Shown: positions 11,693-24,160, numbered from the stretch's first letter. The stretch is 64,000 bases of DNA from Epiperipatus broadwayi (GCA_028023455.1 JAQFVV010001008.1:1-64000), one strand, 5' to 3'. The notes: generated by a model from the letters alone, not told the origin. Program-made: numbers and translations.

Positions 11693-12458
11693 GTTTATTA
11701 TAATTATTTGTAATATATATTATCATCATTATTATTTATTATTTTTATTACAACTACCAAAATTTGTTTATAAAAATAAAGCCTAAATTGAAATGTTTTA
11801 ATTAATGAATGAACATTTTATTTAAGCATATTATTAAAAAGAATTATCAATATGTGGGTAAATATACTGCATAAAAGTATTTTTGTAGATATAATTTAAA
11901 AAAAAAAAAAAATTATATTTTTTTAATGATGGTCTGCCATTTTGTTTTTTTTACATAACGAGAGAATATTACCTGAATTATTATTAAAATCATTATTCAT
12001 TAAATTAAAATAAAACATGGAAAAAAGGAAAAAATAGTTAACTACAAAGTACATTGTAAAATAATAACAAAATAACATAAAGTACATGTTAAAATTTATT
12101 TTTGTTGCATTTTCTATAGCAAATTTTTTTTATATCTGTAATATTTACCCAAAAAACTTTGAATTTTTGTTGTAGCACTATTTTTTTTTAAACAACAACT
12201 TCGTAAATTGATTTATTTTACATAAATGCAGTGAAATTAAGTAAAAATTTTATAAAGAAATATAATATACAGTTGATTACCAAACTTTTAATAATGAAAA
12301 TGGTTCTTTTTTCTTTCACTGATACTGTAAAAGTATATTTTTAAAAACTGTCATAATCTTAGTAACAAATTATGGTAGTGTTTGGTTACATGTACTGTGG
12401 CCCCAGGTGATGTTGCAGAACCACCAAGAAAACTGAAAGTGATAAATTTCTATGCAAA
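11693..12458. other. AT-rich non-coding stretch
   Basis: No gene seen. Long A and T runs, including 14 A at about 11899. Confidence 0.5.
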
Positions 12459-12632
12459 AATGGCTGAAATCATCAATGGACAAAAGAAAAACAAAAAAAA
12501 AAGGCTGATATCATAACTGGAAAAAAAATCAAAAAGAAAATTGCTGAAATCATCGATGGACAAAAAAAAAAAAAATCGCTGAAGTGATTGATGAACAACA
12601 AAAAAAAAAATTGCTGAAATCAAAATGCTATG
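12459..12632. repeat. Degenerate minisatellite, ATTGCTGAAATCATCGATGGAC units
   Basis: Five diverged units of about 25-45 bp, each with GCTGAAATCATC[A/G]ATGGAC or a variant, separated by A-rich spacers (12463, 12503, 12542, 12580, 12611). Unit length varies because of the A runs. Confidence 0.7.
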
Positions 12633-13640
12633 AAATTCAAATTACAAAAAACAGAAATTGGTCTAATATGTAAAACACAATGATACCCCCCATGAAGAAT
12701 TCGATCAAAAATAAGTAAAATGCAAATTACAAAAAAATCATGAATGCTATTTTGAAAAACCTATGAAATAAAATAAAAAACTATAATAAAACATATGAAA
12801 TTAAACAAAAACAGATTAGTACTAAGCCCCCACCTCTTATGAACCAAATCAAGGTTCTCTTTTAACAGCATGATGATCAGTCATTGGGTAAACCAGTGTT
12901 GGTTACGAAAACCCTAAAAACTATTCATCCATCTGCATAGCCATTTTACTATTATATTTACTTGTGCATAGCGTATTAATAAAATCTTTATAGCCAACTC
13001 TACCTCCCTAATATGCAGAATTCGGCATTGAACTGAAGCATTCTTGAAAATCCGTTAGATCTAAAGCTATCTGGGATGCTTTTTAAGCCCATATTTAATA
13101 TATAAATTTGTCATAATCAGATGTATTATTAAGCTTCACTCCAGACTTGGTTTGATTACATGTATAATAGCCACTCGAATTGATTATGAAACGGCATAAC
13201 TAATAAGTGAAATGTAGTGATTTATTATATAGCATAATATTAGCACAATTAAATAATAGCTACAAATTTTTTTTACCAAATGGCCTAGAGTAATGTTACT
13301 TAATAAATAAAAATGCCTGCATGCATTTGCCAACGCTAAATAATGGTTATATCAAGATATATATGTAATTGTCAATAAATATATTACTAATTCATCTTAT
13401 ATCAGTTTCTGTCTCATTATTAAATCAATCCAATTCATTAATTGATCATAGCTATTCATTAGTAAAGCCCGTATTAATTAAATATATTAAATTTTATCAT
13501 GGGAATGTCTCTAGTATTTAAATTTGTTAATATATATAATTAAGTCCATGAGTCTCATTGTCTTCTTCACTCTGCTAGTGGGCCGAACTTCAGAATTAAT
13601 TCTCATGTACCATCATTATTATGTTATCCATTAGGTGTAT
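12633..13640. other. Non-coding stretch
   Basis: No gene or repeat recognised. Base composition is a little less AT-rich than neighbours. Confidence 0.5.
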
Positions 13641-13646
13641 GATTTG

Positions 13647-13820
13647 GGGCTTAGAGAATGGGTTCGAATCCAGGTTGGTCCCTGACCTAAATCTTGGGCT
13701 TAGAGAGTGGGTTCGAATCCAGGTTGGTCCCTGACCTAAATCTTGGGCTTGACTGGGTTTGAAGTACATTTTGTGAGTTCAAGCTCATGTTAGATGAATA
13801 AACATATTTTGACCAGTACA
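13647..13820 (+). mobile_element. tRNA-related SINE-like sequence with 49-bp tandem units
   Basis: Two complete 49-bp units start at 13647 and 13696 (GGGCTTAGAG[A/G][A/G]TGGG), and a partial third at 13745. Each carries GGTTCGAATCC, a perfect RNA polymerase III B box as in tRNA genes and tRNA-derived SINEs, with flanking TGG/CCA that could form a T arm. No clear A box or cloverleaf is visible. The duplicated B box is odd. Followed by AATAAACAT at about 13787. Confidence 0.45.
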
Positions 13821-14070
13821 ATATATATATAGCTGTGGTACTTACTATAGCAGTGATTCGCTATCTAAAATACATATTAACTCCAGGGGCACAAACAAAA
13901 AAAAATCAACAATTGACAAAGAAAAAACACATATATCAATTAATATATAAGATAGATTTTTGAAGTAATCTGTGATAAATATTGTATTTATCTGAATCCA
14001 TTGTATTTTTTGAATTTAAACATAAAATAATCATCATTTTCTATGCTTACACAAACTGTTAAAACAATAG

Positions 14071-14312
14071 CAAACTCTCCATCCATTGATTACTAAGGCT
14101 TGCACTGGGTGGCTACTGTATGGGGATTTAGATATAAAGGTTATAAGAGTTGACAAAGATTATGTTGTGGAAATGGGATGGAGCAGAATATGGGAAAATT
14201 TAGAGTGGGGAATGGAAAATAAAGTGGCTAACAGGTTTATCTGGGCATAATTGCTGAGATATTCTTGACTTCGTTTAAGGAAAAGCCACAACACATCACA
14301 TCACATTACAAT
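14071..14312 (+). mobile_element. PLE-tail fragment joined to LINE 3' end
   Basis: 14071-14123 holds CTCCATCCATTGATTACTAA and GGCTACTGTATGGG, matching the CTACTGTATGGAG end of the family at 10.5 and 39.6 kb. From 14124 the sequence switches to the LINE 3' end (GGATTTAGATATAAAGG to CATCACATTACA at 14312), the same as at 20.02-20.2 kb. The LINE piece is 5'-truncated. Confidence 0.7.
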
Positions 14313-16640
14313 TTTTTAAATTTCTAATATATGTACACTGTCTGATTTCTTTATTATTCCATTGTTTTTACTTTCTATTACTGTGCTATTTATTTACAGT
14401 TACAAAATATGAACTTGAAATAGCAGCAACTACATTAATTATAAGCATTTTACTAATAGAAAGAGTAAAATTTATAGAAATGGATTGCGAAGGGGCATCC
14501 AAACAAAAAGTTTGGAAATCACTGTGCTATAACTTTTTGCTCGACTCTAAAGCCATCTATGTTTGAGGAATCAGTGTTATAAAATAGTTTAATAGTATGT
14601 AATCACAATCTCTGCATTGGTATCTGAATTTTGTCTTTATCAATGAGTACTAGAATCCAAAGCTGGGACTAATGAATTTATTCATCTAGCAGCTGCCTTT
14701 TTATCTTTTATACCTTCAAGCTAATATCCTAAATTTTCAGAAATCCTAATGTTTTGAATTTGACCTAAGCTGCATGCATATTTATATAGATTTGACACCA
14801 GGTCAGTTTCTGTGTATTTTAGAGACCTGTTTTATACTAGCTGTATCTCTCTTTTATATGAAGTATGTGAAAATGCCATATCATATTTCTGGTGATATAT
14901 TCTATCAAACTAATATTCTAACTTTCAAATCACATATAAATAAATGCAGATGATGGTTTACTACTACAGCATATATTTATTGAATAAAATAAACTTATAA
15001 TAATAAAAACTCAAACAATCACATTGAACAATAGCAAATAGGGATTTTGTATCAACTATAATAATTGCACTTTTATAAAATTGCTATTTTATGTTGGACA
15101 TTCCATCATCTGATTTACCAATAAAACATCACATGATCTATCACATGTTTTCAGCATACATACTGCTATTTTATTAACATACTTTTATAAAACTTATATT
15201 ACGTGATATAAAGAAGGTGGGAAAGTAACCTGCTAAAATCTTCTGATTTTCTGACCAATGTTAGGCTAGCAACTATCAAAAAAAAAGTTCAAACTATCCA
15301 AGTTTGAATTCAGATCATAAACATTAATTACCATACTTTGATAATATGTGCATAAATCGTCATAATACATATTTACTCATAGTATAGGATTATTTTGTCA
15401 AAATATTAGATAATATCAGTGTTATTATAGAAGTTAAATAATCCAAATTAATTTAATAATGAGATTTAAATTGTTTGTTTTGAAAACTATCGGAAAAAAA
15501 TAATTTTATTTACCAACGTTATTTATATAAATATTTAATAAACACATTTAAAAATTTACGATATAAAAAGATATGTGAATAATTTTAAGAACTTTAATTT
15601 TTTTTGACATTCACTAAATCGTAAACAAGGTTAGTAATATCAAATTATGTCCGTGTCGAAAATTCTCGGCTGAACTTGTTTCTACTAAATATGATTTTAA
15701 GTTCTACTTTGAATTTAAAGTGCTTATTTGCCTTGACAATTATTTAAATTAGGTAAATAAATTACCTGAGGCTTCTGACTTAAGTCAACGTCTGCACTAA
15801 ACACACACACATATATAGAAAATGTTTCTGTGTTAATGTAAAATGAAGCCCATTTTACGAAAATATTGACCTTTATTTAAATTAGGTAAATAGAACTTAG
15901 AATTAAAATTAATAAAGTGCCCGATACTTTTATCTTATGTTTATGCATACACTAAATAGATATACAAACCCGGATATATATATATTTAATCAACTTTAAG
16001 TGAATATCTCTTGTAAGAGATATCGTTCATTACTTATTTTTCTTGTCAAATAAATGTATAGGAATAAGTTTGTTCCGTTCACTTGTTACATCGAATAAAT
16101 AACTTAGCTATGCATTGTTTACTTATCAATCAAACCCACACATATATTAATATCAACACAACATCAATTTGATATTTTCAATTCATAACAGTAAATAAGA
16201 GCACTTATTTTTTCTATTGCAACACTAAAATCCTACTGTATCTTAAATTCAGGTGCGTCTTACAATCAAAGTAATATGGTATTTATCACATAGTAATGGA
16301 ATTTCTATTCAACAAAGCAGTTTCTGGCTTTGGGAGATCCAATGTTAAAACGAATCTAGCAGTCACTTTTAATTCCCTTTTTATTGTCAAACTAATAGCC
16401 TGAAATTAAAAAAAAACCTTGAGGTTTTGAACCCAAGTCAACTTGCTTAGATCAGGAATCATATAATTTAGTAATACTATAGGCATTTTTTTTTGCGTTT
16501 GTACTAACATGCTTAGCTAAAATAAAATGGTGCTTATAGTTATTAACAGAACAAGTTATTAATATATATATATATATATATATTGTAACCGGACAAGAAC
16601 CAAACCCATTCTTCATTGGTTTTATTTCCTGATGATTATA
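14313..16640. other. AT-rich non-coding stretch
   Basis: No gene recognised. A TA microsatellite is at 16560-16583. The short open frame crossing 16452-16679 on the minus strand runs through that microsatellite and is not credible. Confidence 0.5.
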
Positions 16641-16649
16641 TATATATAA

Positions 16650-16885
16650 CTTATAAAAGAGCTGAACACAGACTTTCAATCTCCCCTCAGCTAATCACTA
16701 TCTCATACAAGTGATATACACACCCACACACACATAAAAAAAAAGATCTCTAATATACGTATTTCATGCTGAACTAGCACTCATCAGTTGATCCAGATAA
16801 TCATCTCCCACACATACATACAATTAGTGCTTGGTTTATATTAAGATAGCAAATCTTCAAGGCTTTAATAAATTTAAAATATAAA
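16650..16885 (-). mobile_element. Hammerhead-family repeat, single copy
   Basis: Matches the 49-52 kb repeat family across CTAATCACTATCTCATAC, the ribozyme segment and ATATTAAGATAGCAAATCTT. The copy ends near 16885 without the second half of the unit, so it is truncated. Confidence 0.7.
16745..16799 (-). ncRNA. Hammerhead ribozyme, diverged copy
   Basis: Minus strand: CTGATGA core (16787-16781), stem II of GTGCTA/CAGCAT around loop GTT, then GAAA, stem III ATA/TAT with two-base loop CG, and A at the cleavage position. Stem II has a G-U and an A-C pair; stem I keeps only the innermost pairs plus an outer ATCT/AGAT helix. All core nucleotides are intact, but weak stem I makes activity doubtful. 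Confidence 0.6.
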
Positions 16886-17339
16886 ATGAAATTTTAAAAA
16901 AAAATGAAAATTTCATTTATTTATTTTTTCCCATGGCATAAGGGGCAGTTGAGAGAAATGCTTTGCTAAGTCTCAAAGTTATATGTGTAAAAGAGGGGGA
17001 TTTTAGTTTAAAAAAATTCTACTTGTAAATTAATTTAAAAATTTGCTAATTTAAATTATATTAATGTATGTTATAAAAGTGTGGTTGCATGTATATACAT
17101 ACACATACACGAATTGGTAGAATAATTTGCTTAATAAAACTAATGTCAATTTTTTTAAGAAAGTAAACCTCAAAAGGAAATTTTAATCTGTTGTGATAAC
17201 AAAATTTAAAAGTTAAGATTGTTCAGATAAGACATGTAATGAAATTAATTAATATGAAATGTAAAATGTTTGATTTTAAGTAATTTAAAATGTGGCTATT
17301 TTGAAAGAATAATTTAGAAAATTCTAGAAAAATTTATGA

Positions 17340-17900
17340 GTTAGAACAATAGAACAAATAGGTATAAAAGCTTCAGAAAATTCATTCATAAAGCATTCAA
17401 GCTAGCAGAAGCTATTTAGAAACTATTCATCCCTTAATTAATTCATTAGATGCATTTCTTGACTGTTTGCTCAAGCTTTTTATGCTACTCTGGGACTCTT
17501 CATTCTGTGTGACAAGACACATCTCTTACCAGCTCTTTCATCAAAATCACAGCTACCCACCAATAGTTCACAATAAGTTGCCTGCAAGTAGTACAGTGAA
17601 CCAATCAATTTTTCTTAGTGGTGTTTTTCAGAATATGCTGGCTAGGCACCTCTTTAAGATGAATTCCATGCCCTCATTTGAACCTTCATCCAACATATCA
17701 TGAAATCATAAATCTTTAGAAAGCTGATCTCCTAAAGCCCACCTACCAAGAAGACTCTCAACTGACTACTTGGAAAATGACAACTATAATATGGATAAAT
17801 GTATCTATGTCTTCAATAAATCTAAGAATGGTAATGCAACAACCTTAAAGACTTAGTGGTAATGCAAGCTTTTATCTATCTTAAAATAAGCCAGGGGTTG
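17340..17900 (+). other. Unassigned stretch, possible old LTR or pseudogene
   Basis: Less AT-rich than its flanks. GTATAAAAG at about 17361 could be a TATA box, followed by a 78-codon open frame (17467-17703) of unknown type. No matching second repeat, target duplication or domain was found, so the identity is open. Confidence 0.2.
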
Positions 17901-18349
17901 GTATAAGTATTTTTGGTTTTGTATATATGCATTATTTTTTGTTTTTTATTATTAACTGCAATGCCATTTTTCTTTATTCTATGCATCTGTTATTTAATGT
18001 ATATATATATCAGTCATGTATGAATGTTTTACTGTTTCTTTTAGAATATGCTTTAATATATAAAATTTATTAAGCATAAACAGATAATATTGTAATAACG
18101 TGAAAGCTAAAGCCTTCAACAGATATGCTTTAAACATGCTAACGTGACAGCCAATAAGATGGAATAATGATATCATATGACCTCTCAATTCTCAAACACA
18201 AGTCAGAACTATAAGAAAAAGATGGACTTAAAATTTATGATGTTTTCTTCATCTGTTGAGAATTTTGACACTTTTTAATGGAGTCTAATTATTATTGTAG
18301 AATAGTTTGATCATTCTCCCTTCTTAGAATATTTAAAACATAAGCTTTT

Positions 18350-18373
18350 CTCACTCTCTCTCTCTCTCTCTTT
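18350..18373. repeat. CT microsatellite
   Basis: CTCACTCTCTCTCTCTCTCT run followed by TTTTAAG. Confidence 0.9.
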
Positions 18374-18904
18374 TAAGAAACTAAGTTAGGAATTTAATCA
18401 GTCAGTAAAATCTTTTAAAAAGATTGTAATAGTGTAGATTGACTAAAACATTTTACGCTTGTCTAGAATATGCCTTATATAAAAGTATTCATCGACTTAT
18501 ATGTGTACCTAAAACAAATCCATATGTAAATCACTATATTTTATAGGGCTTTTCTTTTATTACTTCACTGGGGTAGCTATGTATCTATCTGGTCAATATT
18601 ATTATTATATTTCTTCTGATTGCCTGAATCTTCTACTGCCTTTATCAGTCATTTACTCTGGCATGACCTGGCTTTGTTATAGTCAGTATGCCCTCTTGTT
18701 TGTTAGTTTTGCTATAGCTTGGAAAAATTCTTCAGAGCTCTGATCACAGTATTTTGGTCAAGTTCATATTCTTTTAAACTGGGCTACCAATTGTTGAATT
18801 GTTGACTAGTTTGTGTTTTGCATGGTAGCTTAGAATTAGCTTCTCATATTTCTCTTATGTTGAATAGTTCATCTTATTTTACATATAATCATTAAATGGT
18901 AGTA

Positions 18905-19160
18905 GTCTTTATGAAGTATTATAACTTTATTTTTCTTATTGCATTGCTAAATTCATATAATATTAAATCATCTATGTACTTTATTACTGTTTTACAATGT
19001 TTTTATTACAACCCACTATGACAGTTTTTATTGCCCCAGAAATCTTCTTCAGAACTTCTCCTGAAGAAGATTACTGGGGCAATCGAAACAGTAATAAAAT
19101 CATTGTTAAACAGTAATAAAGAGCATTGATGAATTAATATTATATTAGATGGTATTATAT
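18905..19160. mobile_element. Inverted pair of PLE ends, tails outward, with shared hairpin
   Basis: Plus strand 19061-19089: CTGAAGA, A, stem GATTAC/GCAATC with loop TGGG, GAAAC. Minus strand 19052-19027 has the same motif with TTTCTGGGGC and AAAA for GAAA. The two are reverse complements 8 bases apart, giving a hairpin of about 23 bp per arm. Both tails contain AGTAATAAA and ATTGT(T/A)AAACAGTAATAAAG, then GATG(A/-)TTTAATATTATAT, and point away from each other. The same tail is at 40.46 and 59.24 kb. Confidence 0.7.
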
Positions 19161-19906
19161 TGCTGCACACATGTGTCTTTATTATTATTGCATATATACA
19201 TAAGCGTTCTAGGAGATAAATTGAATACTTTCTTTCTTTTTTATTAACAATCACACATATAGATTATACATCTTATTTTATAAAACACCATTAAAAAATT
19301 ATTTTAGACTTTGAAGTAATAAAGTTGGGGATTAATTTAACTATCAAAACTATCAACAACAAAATACTATCTTAAGATATTTATAGATGCAATATTAATA
19401 AACTTTATGACTTCTTTAATTTCTTTTAATCATAATATACATTATCATTATTATTAATTTTAATTTGGCTTGTTTGTTTACTGTGTCTGTCTATCAATTG
19501 TTTAATATTTTTGAGTCTCATACTCTAAGCTGAGCTAGGGTCAGGGGCAGATAATTTATTTTATGTTGGGATATTCATCATCATTAGTGAATATTCGGTT
19601 ACCTCAAATAAAATTTCTAGATTAATTAAGTAGCCTAGTCGTGCCATCAAGTAACAATATTCCTAATGCTGTGTTGAATCCAGTACTATATATATATGAA
19701 ACCTTTTTTGGACATCATTTTATACCCTTAACAAATGTTGAACATCTATTTTAAATATTAACTTATTATTGCACATAGAGTACTATCTATAGTTTTGTAA
19801 TAGAAGTAAAAATAAAACTGTAGATTCTGTATCATAATTTTATTTTGTTTTATACATATTTTATTTTATTATTGTTATTATTATTTTTCCTTCTATTACA
19901 AAACTG

Positions 19907-20206
19907 TAGATGGCACTCTGAGTGCAATAATAGATTAAGTTGTGGAAAAATAAATATGAAAAGAGTGATTATACAGAAAGTGAATTATTGTTTTTTATGC
20001 TGGGTTTGGGAAAAGATAAGGGGGATTTAGATATAAAGGTTATAGAGTTGACAAAAATTATGTTGTGGAAATGGGATAGAGCAGATTATGGGTAAATTTA
20101 GAGTGAGGAATGTAAAAGAAAGTGGCTAACAGGTTTATCTGGGCATAATTGCTGAGATATTCTTGACTTCGTTTAAGGAGAAGCCATAATACATCACATC
20201 ACATAT
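19907..20206 (+). mobile_element. 5'-truncated LINE 3' end with C-terminal coding tail
   Basis: The last coding part (VIIQKVNYCFLCWVWEKIRG, about 19957-20022) aligns with SDYTESGFLIFMRVWEKIRQ at about 23900-23955, followed by the shared 3' region (GTGGCTAACAGGTTTATCTG) and terminal CATCACATCACAT at 20206. About 300 bp survive. Confidence 0.75.
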
Positions 20207-20284
20207 TCACATAATATTAGGTCTTTTAAAAAATTTTATAGCTTTCCCTAGCAATCTATGGTCATATAGTTCTGAAATTGTTCT

Positions 20285-20790
20285 GTCAGTAGCAGAAACA
20301 GGTCTGAGATTGGAAATATTCTGAAAAGCTTGTTAAGAGCTATTTGCAGGCTCATTATATAACATTTGTAATACAGGCTTATCAAATTAGGTCACATGAT
20401 ATATGACTTCATTTCTTTGTAATTTTATTTTTTGCTATTAAGGCTTTGGTAATTTTATATTGCTAAAGCTATTAATATATGGTGTGTCTTTATTTGGCTA
20501 TTTAAGTTAGATAGCTGGATTGGAAGACATATAAATATCTGAAAATTTCAGATTTTCTATGTAATAGTTATCCATTAGACAAAGTGCTGGGTTTGACCTG
20601 GTATTTTAAATATAATGCTTGAATATCCTAATACTTCACTGAGAAAGCCAGTAGAAGAAACCGGTCTGAGATTGGGGATATTCTGAAAAGCTTGTTAAGA
20701 GCTATTTGCAAGCTTGTTATATAACATTTGTAATACAAGCTTGTTAAATTAGGTCATGTAATAGATGACTTGATTTCTTTGTAATATATA
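20285..20790. repeat. Direct repeat, about 125 bp, two copies 360 bp apart, and a diverged third
   Basis: Copy 1 (20288-20412) and copy 2 (20648-20785) share GGTCTGAGATTGG, ATATTCTGAAAAGCTTGTTA, AGAGCTATTTGCA and ATATAACATTTGTAATACA. A third, weaker relative occurs at about 21785-21900 (AAAGCTTGTTGAGGA, AGGGTCATGTGAT). Not matched to a named transposon. Confidence 0.75.
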
Positions 20791-21264
20791 TATATATATA
20801 CACACACACTCATCATGCATATATTGTTTACCAATTAATAATTGACAAATTGATCTTATATACAATATATTTTTCTTTTTTATGTAGATACTATGTTAGC
20901 ATGTTACTAACAGCATTATCAGCACTTATTGAGGTAAATATGAAAATGTTAGCATATCTTTATAATTTTATAAATTATGTAGCTTTCAGTTTAGGATATA
21001 TGGGTTTGTGTGTGTTGTTTTCTACCTGAATGCAGGTAAAGTAATTAGGCACCAGAGTAGGATATCACATAACATAATCATACATATTCATCATCTGTGA
21101 AAATTTTCTATTGATTACAATCCTCTTGGTAGCCTAGCTATTATGAAGCAAGCCGAGGCAATGGATATGGGCCTTTGGTTCTTAGAAGCCCTTTGTTGAT
21201 CACAGTTCTGGTGCTTAAACTTCTTAAGAACTCCTGAGAGTCATTAGCATTTTTAAAACCCTTC

Positions 21265-21385
21265 ATTATTTGGTGCAGATGGTAGAGTATCTGACCGGGG
21301 ATCGGAATCCCAGGATCATTTTTGACATTCTCAGATCTGCTGCTAAGAACTTCTTATGAACCCCTGTTCAATAAAAAGACCTTTT
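21265..21385 (+). mobile_element. Possible tRNA-derived SINE
   Basis: GATGGTAGAGTATCTGACC followed by GGGGATCGGAATCCCAGG resembles the D-to-anticodon and T arms of a tRNA, with a degenerate B box (GATCGGAATCC). The body after it ends in AATAAAAAGACC. One copy only, so a SINE call is tentative. Confidence 0.35.
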
Positions 21386-22734
21386 TTGTTGAACATTATA
21401 ATTTAATTTGTTAAAGTATATATAATAAATATTGAAAAAGTTTTTTTAAAAAAATTGTGTGTGCAGCTCAAAAATTGTAGCAATATCATGGCATTCTTTT
21501 AACACAATATGTAATATAGACTGTCAATTTGAAGGTTACATTATAAATTTTAATATATTTGTAACTAAAAAGAACTATGTGTGTGTGTGTGCTTTGCCAA
21601 TACTTGAATATATTTTTTTTATCAATAATAAGCTTATAGATAACTCAATAGATAACTTTTAGTTAAATGCTGGCTTTGGGTTAGTGTTTTTAGATCCAGT
21701 GTCTGGACCTACCTTAGCACCTCTCTGAGAAGTGCCAGAGCATGAAACCATGGTCAGAGGTTTGAGGGGGGGAGTCCTGACAGAAATATTTTAAATGCTT
21801 TCTCTAGCTAAGCATTTATCACAAAGCTTGTTGAGGAATTGGAAATCCTCATTGTTTATAACTTACAAGCTTAAGAGTATAGGGTCATGTGATCTATGAC
21901 TCTTATTTTGACTATAAGCTTATAGTTCTCACATGGAAATTGTAGGTTTACTTAATTATTGTTCTATAATATTTTTTAAATATTATTTCAATTATATTTA
22001 TATTTTTAATTTTATGTTCAGCATCATTTTAGACTTCATTATCAATTGAACAATCCTTCCTCATGCTGTGCAATAAATATTTTAATTATGTTACATTTGT
22101 AGAGTATTCTGGAACTTAATGTCCATCCATGGATCGCAACCCACCTCTGTCACTTCTGGTATTTAAACTTTTTATAAATTCTCGAGCACAAAAAACATTT
22201 GATTATTATTTTAGTGCATAATTTAGATAGTCTATTACTTTGACTGCTTTTAAATAAACTTGTAATGTTAGTATGAATTTGTACTTACATATTAGACCTC
22301 CATATCTTTTCACATCTGTATAAGTCCACTGATAGCTTTCTAATCTTGCAATGTCATCAGATAATGTGTACACCAGAACTTATGACAAATCTAAGTGATA
22401 AATTTCTCAAAATGGACCACATGTACACATTATTTCATGACCTTTTCACAAGATTTAGAAAATTATCAGCAGGCTGATACATAGCAGCTCTAATATGTAA
22501 CACTTATCGCATCAGATTGAATATGAAAAAGTACATTTTTAGCAATATAAAAAATGTAAATTTGTGCAAAAAAATAATAAAAACACATTATAATACTAAA
22601 TAAAACCAGGTAATTGTGAGTTTTAAAATGGCATTTCATGCTGTCAGAGCCATTCTCTGCCCTCACCTAAAGTACAGCATTCTGCCATTACAAACATGGC
22701 ATGGCACCTATTCTCTTTTTGTTATATTTGGGGG
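21386..22734. other. Non-coding stretch
   Basis: No gene recognised; a TG microsatellite lies at 21579-21590 and a diverged copy of the 20.3-kb repeat near 21785-21900. Confidence 0.45.
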
Positions 22735-23480
22735 AAGTGGAGAGAGAGAACAATAAAAAGACTAGAAAGAAGGGTAGAGATACCATTAGTAGATGGCAAG
22801 GAAGCATATATATTATCAACTCTTTTATTTACTGATGATAACTTCTTGTGCACAGAAAGTAGGGAAGATATGGAAGTTATGGTGAAGATATGCACAAGAG
22901 TGGCTAAAGAGATGGGAATTAAATTTAGTGAAGAAAAATCCAAAGTAATGGTGATAAATTCTGGGGAAAGAAAAGAGAAAGAATTTTTATTGGGGGATAT
23001 AAAATTAAATGTGGTGAATAGGTATAACTATTTGGGAATTGTCTTAAATAATCAGAGAAATTACTTGGATGAATGGGAGAAAAGATTGATAAAGAAAGCA
23101 AAGAAAAGAAAGAGACTGATGAAGAAATTAACTGTGTTTTTTAATATATTAAATATGATATAGCTTGAATTGTATGGGAATGGCAATAACAATGTTAACT
23201 TATGGTAATAATGCATTATGTGTTAGTAAAGAGGTGTTAGATTACTTAGAAAAAGTACAAAGAGAAGTAGGAAGATATGCATTAGATGCAGATATGTGGA
23301 CAGCAAAGGAGGCAATTCAAAAAGAAATGGGATGGTCAAGTTTTTATATGAGAGAAGCAGAAAGCAAAATGAAAATGTTTGGTAGATTGCAATATAATAA
23401 CAGAATAGCCAAAATAGTATTTAATTGGATTATGATTAAAGGACAGGCAACAAGATGGGTCAGAAAGAGTATGATATGCA
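22696..23480 (+). pseudogene. LINE reverse transcriptase, palm to C-terminal part
   Basis: Frame one (to the stop at 23161) contains LLFTDDNFLCTESREDME, the catalytic [Y/F]xDD region (the first residue pair reads FT-DD), then GIKFSEEKSKVMVINSG and NRYNYLGIVLNNQ, standard post-catalytic blocks. After the stop the frame continues with AITMLTYGNNALCVSKEVLD, EVGRYALDADMWTAKEAIQ and GWSSFYMREAESKMKMFGRL, a C-terminal region I associate with LINEs abundant in ticks. The LINE clade is not certain. The 5' half of the RT and the endonuclease are absent. Confidence 0.8.
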
Positions 23481-23516
23481 GAAGATTTTATATGTCAGTT
23501 ATACTATACATAAGCA

Positions 23517-23695
23517 GGCAAAACTTTCTATATGTATTGCCATTCAGTGCAAGCCAGAGTAATCAATGGATGCCAGAAAGCTTGTGCATAAAATCCCCAT
23601 CTAGTGCCTACTCCTCCAATATCCCCAGACTAGTTTCTGGCTTGTGACCTTCATCAGTGAGGAGGCTTGGATCTGAGAGCACTATGCGAATTAAT
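23517..23695 (-). mobile_element. PLE-family terminal fragment inserted in LINE
   Basis: Minus strand reads ACTGATGAAGGTCACAAGCC then AGAAACTAGTCTGGGGAT, then a tail with GGGGATTTTATGCACAAGC. It matches 39.14-38.99 kb (-) and 39.49-39.64 kb (+). The motif CTGATGAAG, small hairpin, GAAAC is of the PLE end type. It splits a once-continuous LINE frame, so it inserted after the LINE. Confidence 0.7.
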
Positions 23696-23960
23696 TTATG
23701 ATAATAGCAAGGAAAGTAGTTTACTGTTTAAGGCTCAAATAGGATCATTAGCAACAAGGGAATATACACCCAGATGGAAAAATATGGGTATTAGTCTGTA
23801 AGTTATGTAAGGAAGGCATAGAAAATATTAGGCATCTTTTAATCGAATGTAAATGCTTGCAAGCATAAAGGGTACTGGGGAAATAAATATAAACAAAGTG
23901 ATTATACAGAAAGTGGGTTCTTGATTTTTATGAGGGTTTGGGAAAAGATAAGGCAGATTT
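23696..23960 (+). pseudogene. LINE C-terminal zinc-finger region
   Basis: After the inserted fragment the LINE frame resumes with ESSLLFKAQIGSLATREY, a frame change near 23795, then CKLCKEGIENIRHLLIEC, a C-x2-C-x8-H-x4-C zinc-finger signature of LINE ORF2 C termini, and finally FLIFMRVWEKIRQ just before the 3' untranslated region. Confidence 0.75.
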
Positions 23961-24160
23961 AGGTATAAAGGCTATAGAGTTGACAAACATTATGTTATAG
24001 AAATGGGTTGGAGCAGAATAGTCAGGAATATGGGGGAAAATTAGGTTGGGGAATGAAAGGGGAAGGTAAGATGAGTAACAGTTTTTTATGGGCATTGTGG
24101 CTGAGAAATTCCTGACTCTGATAAAGGAGAAGCCACAGTGCATCATATCACATTACATAT

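Larger units (their letters stand above)
22735..24160 (+). mobile_element. LINE, 5'-truncated, with an inserted PLE-family fragment
   Basis: Carries the RT catalytic motif to the 3' terminus. Coding blocks run 22735-23480, are broken by an inserted sequence (23517-23695, minus-oriented member of the 39-kb PLE-tail family), then resume at 23696 and end with the family 3' tail and CATATCACATTACAT at about 24160. Three other 3' ends of the same family occur in the window. Confidence 0.85.

Noticed and set aside
17340-17900. Solo LTR or gene with TATAAAAG promoter
   Set aside because: No TG...CA borders, target duplication or second copy could be shown; kept only as an unassigned stretch.
21680-21780. 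GC-richer patch GAGGGGGGGAGTCC as a gene or SINE
   Set aside because: No frame, box or repeat copy supports it.
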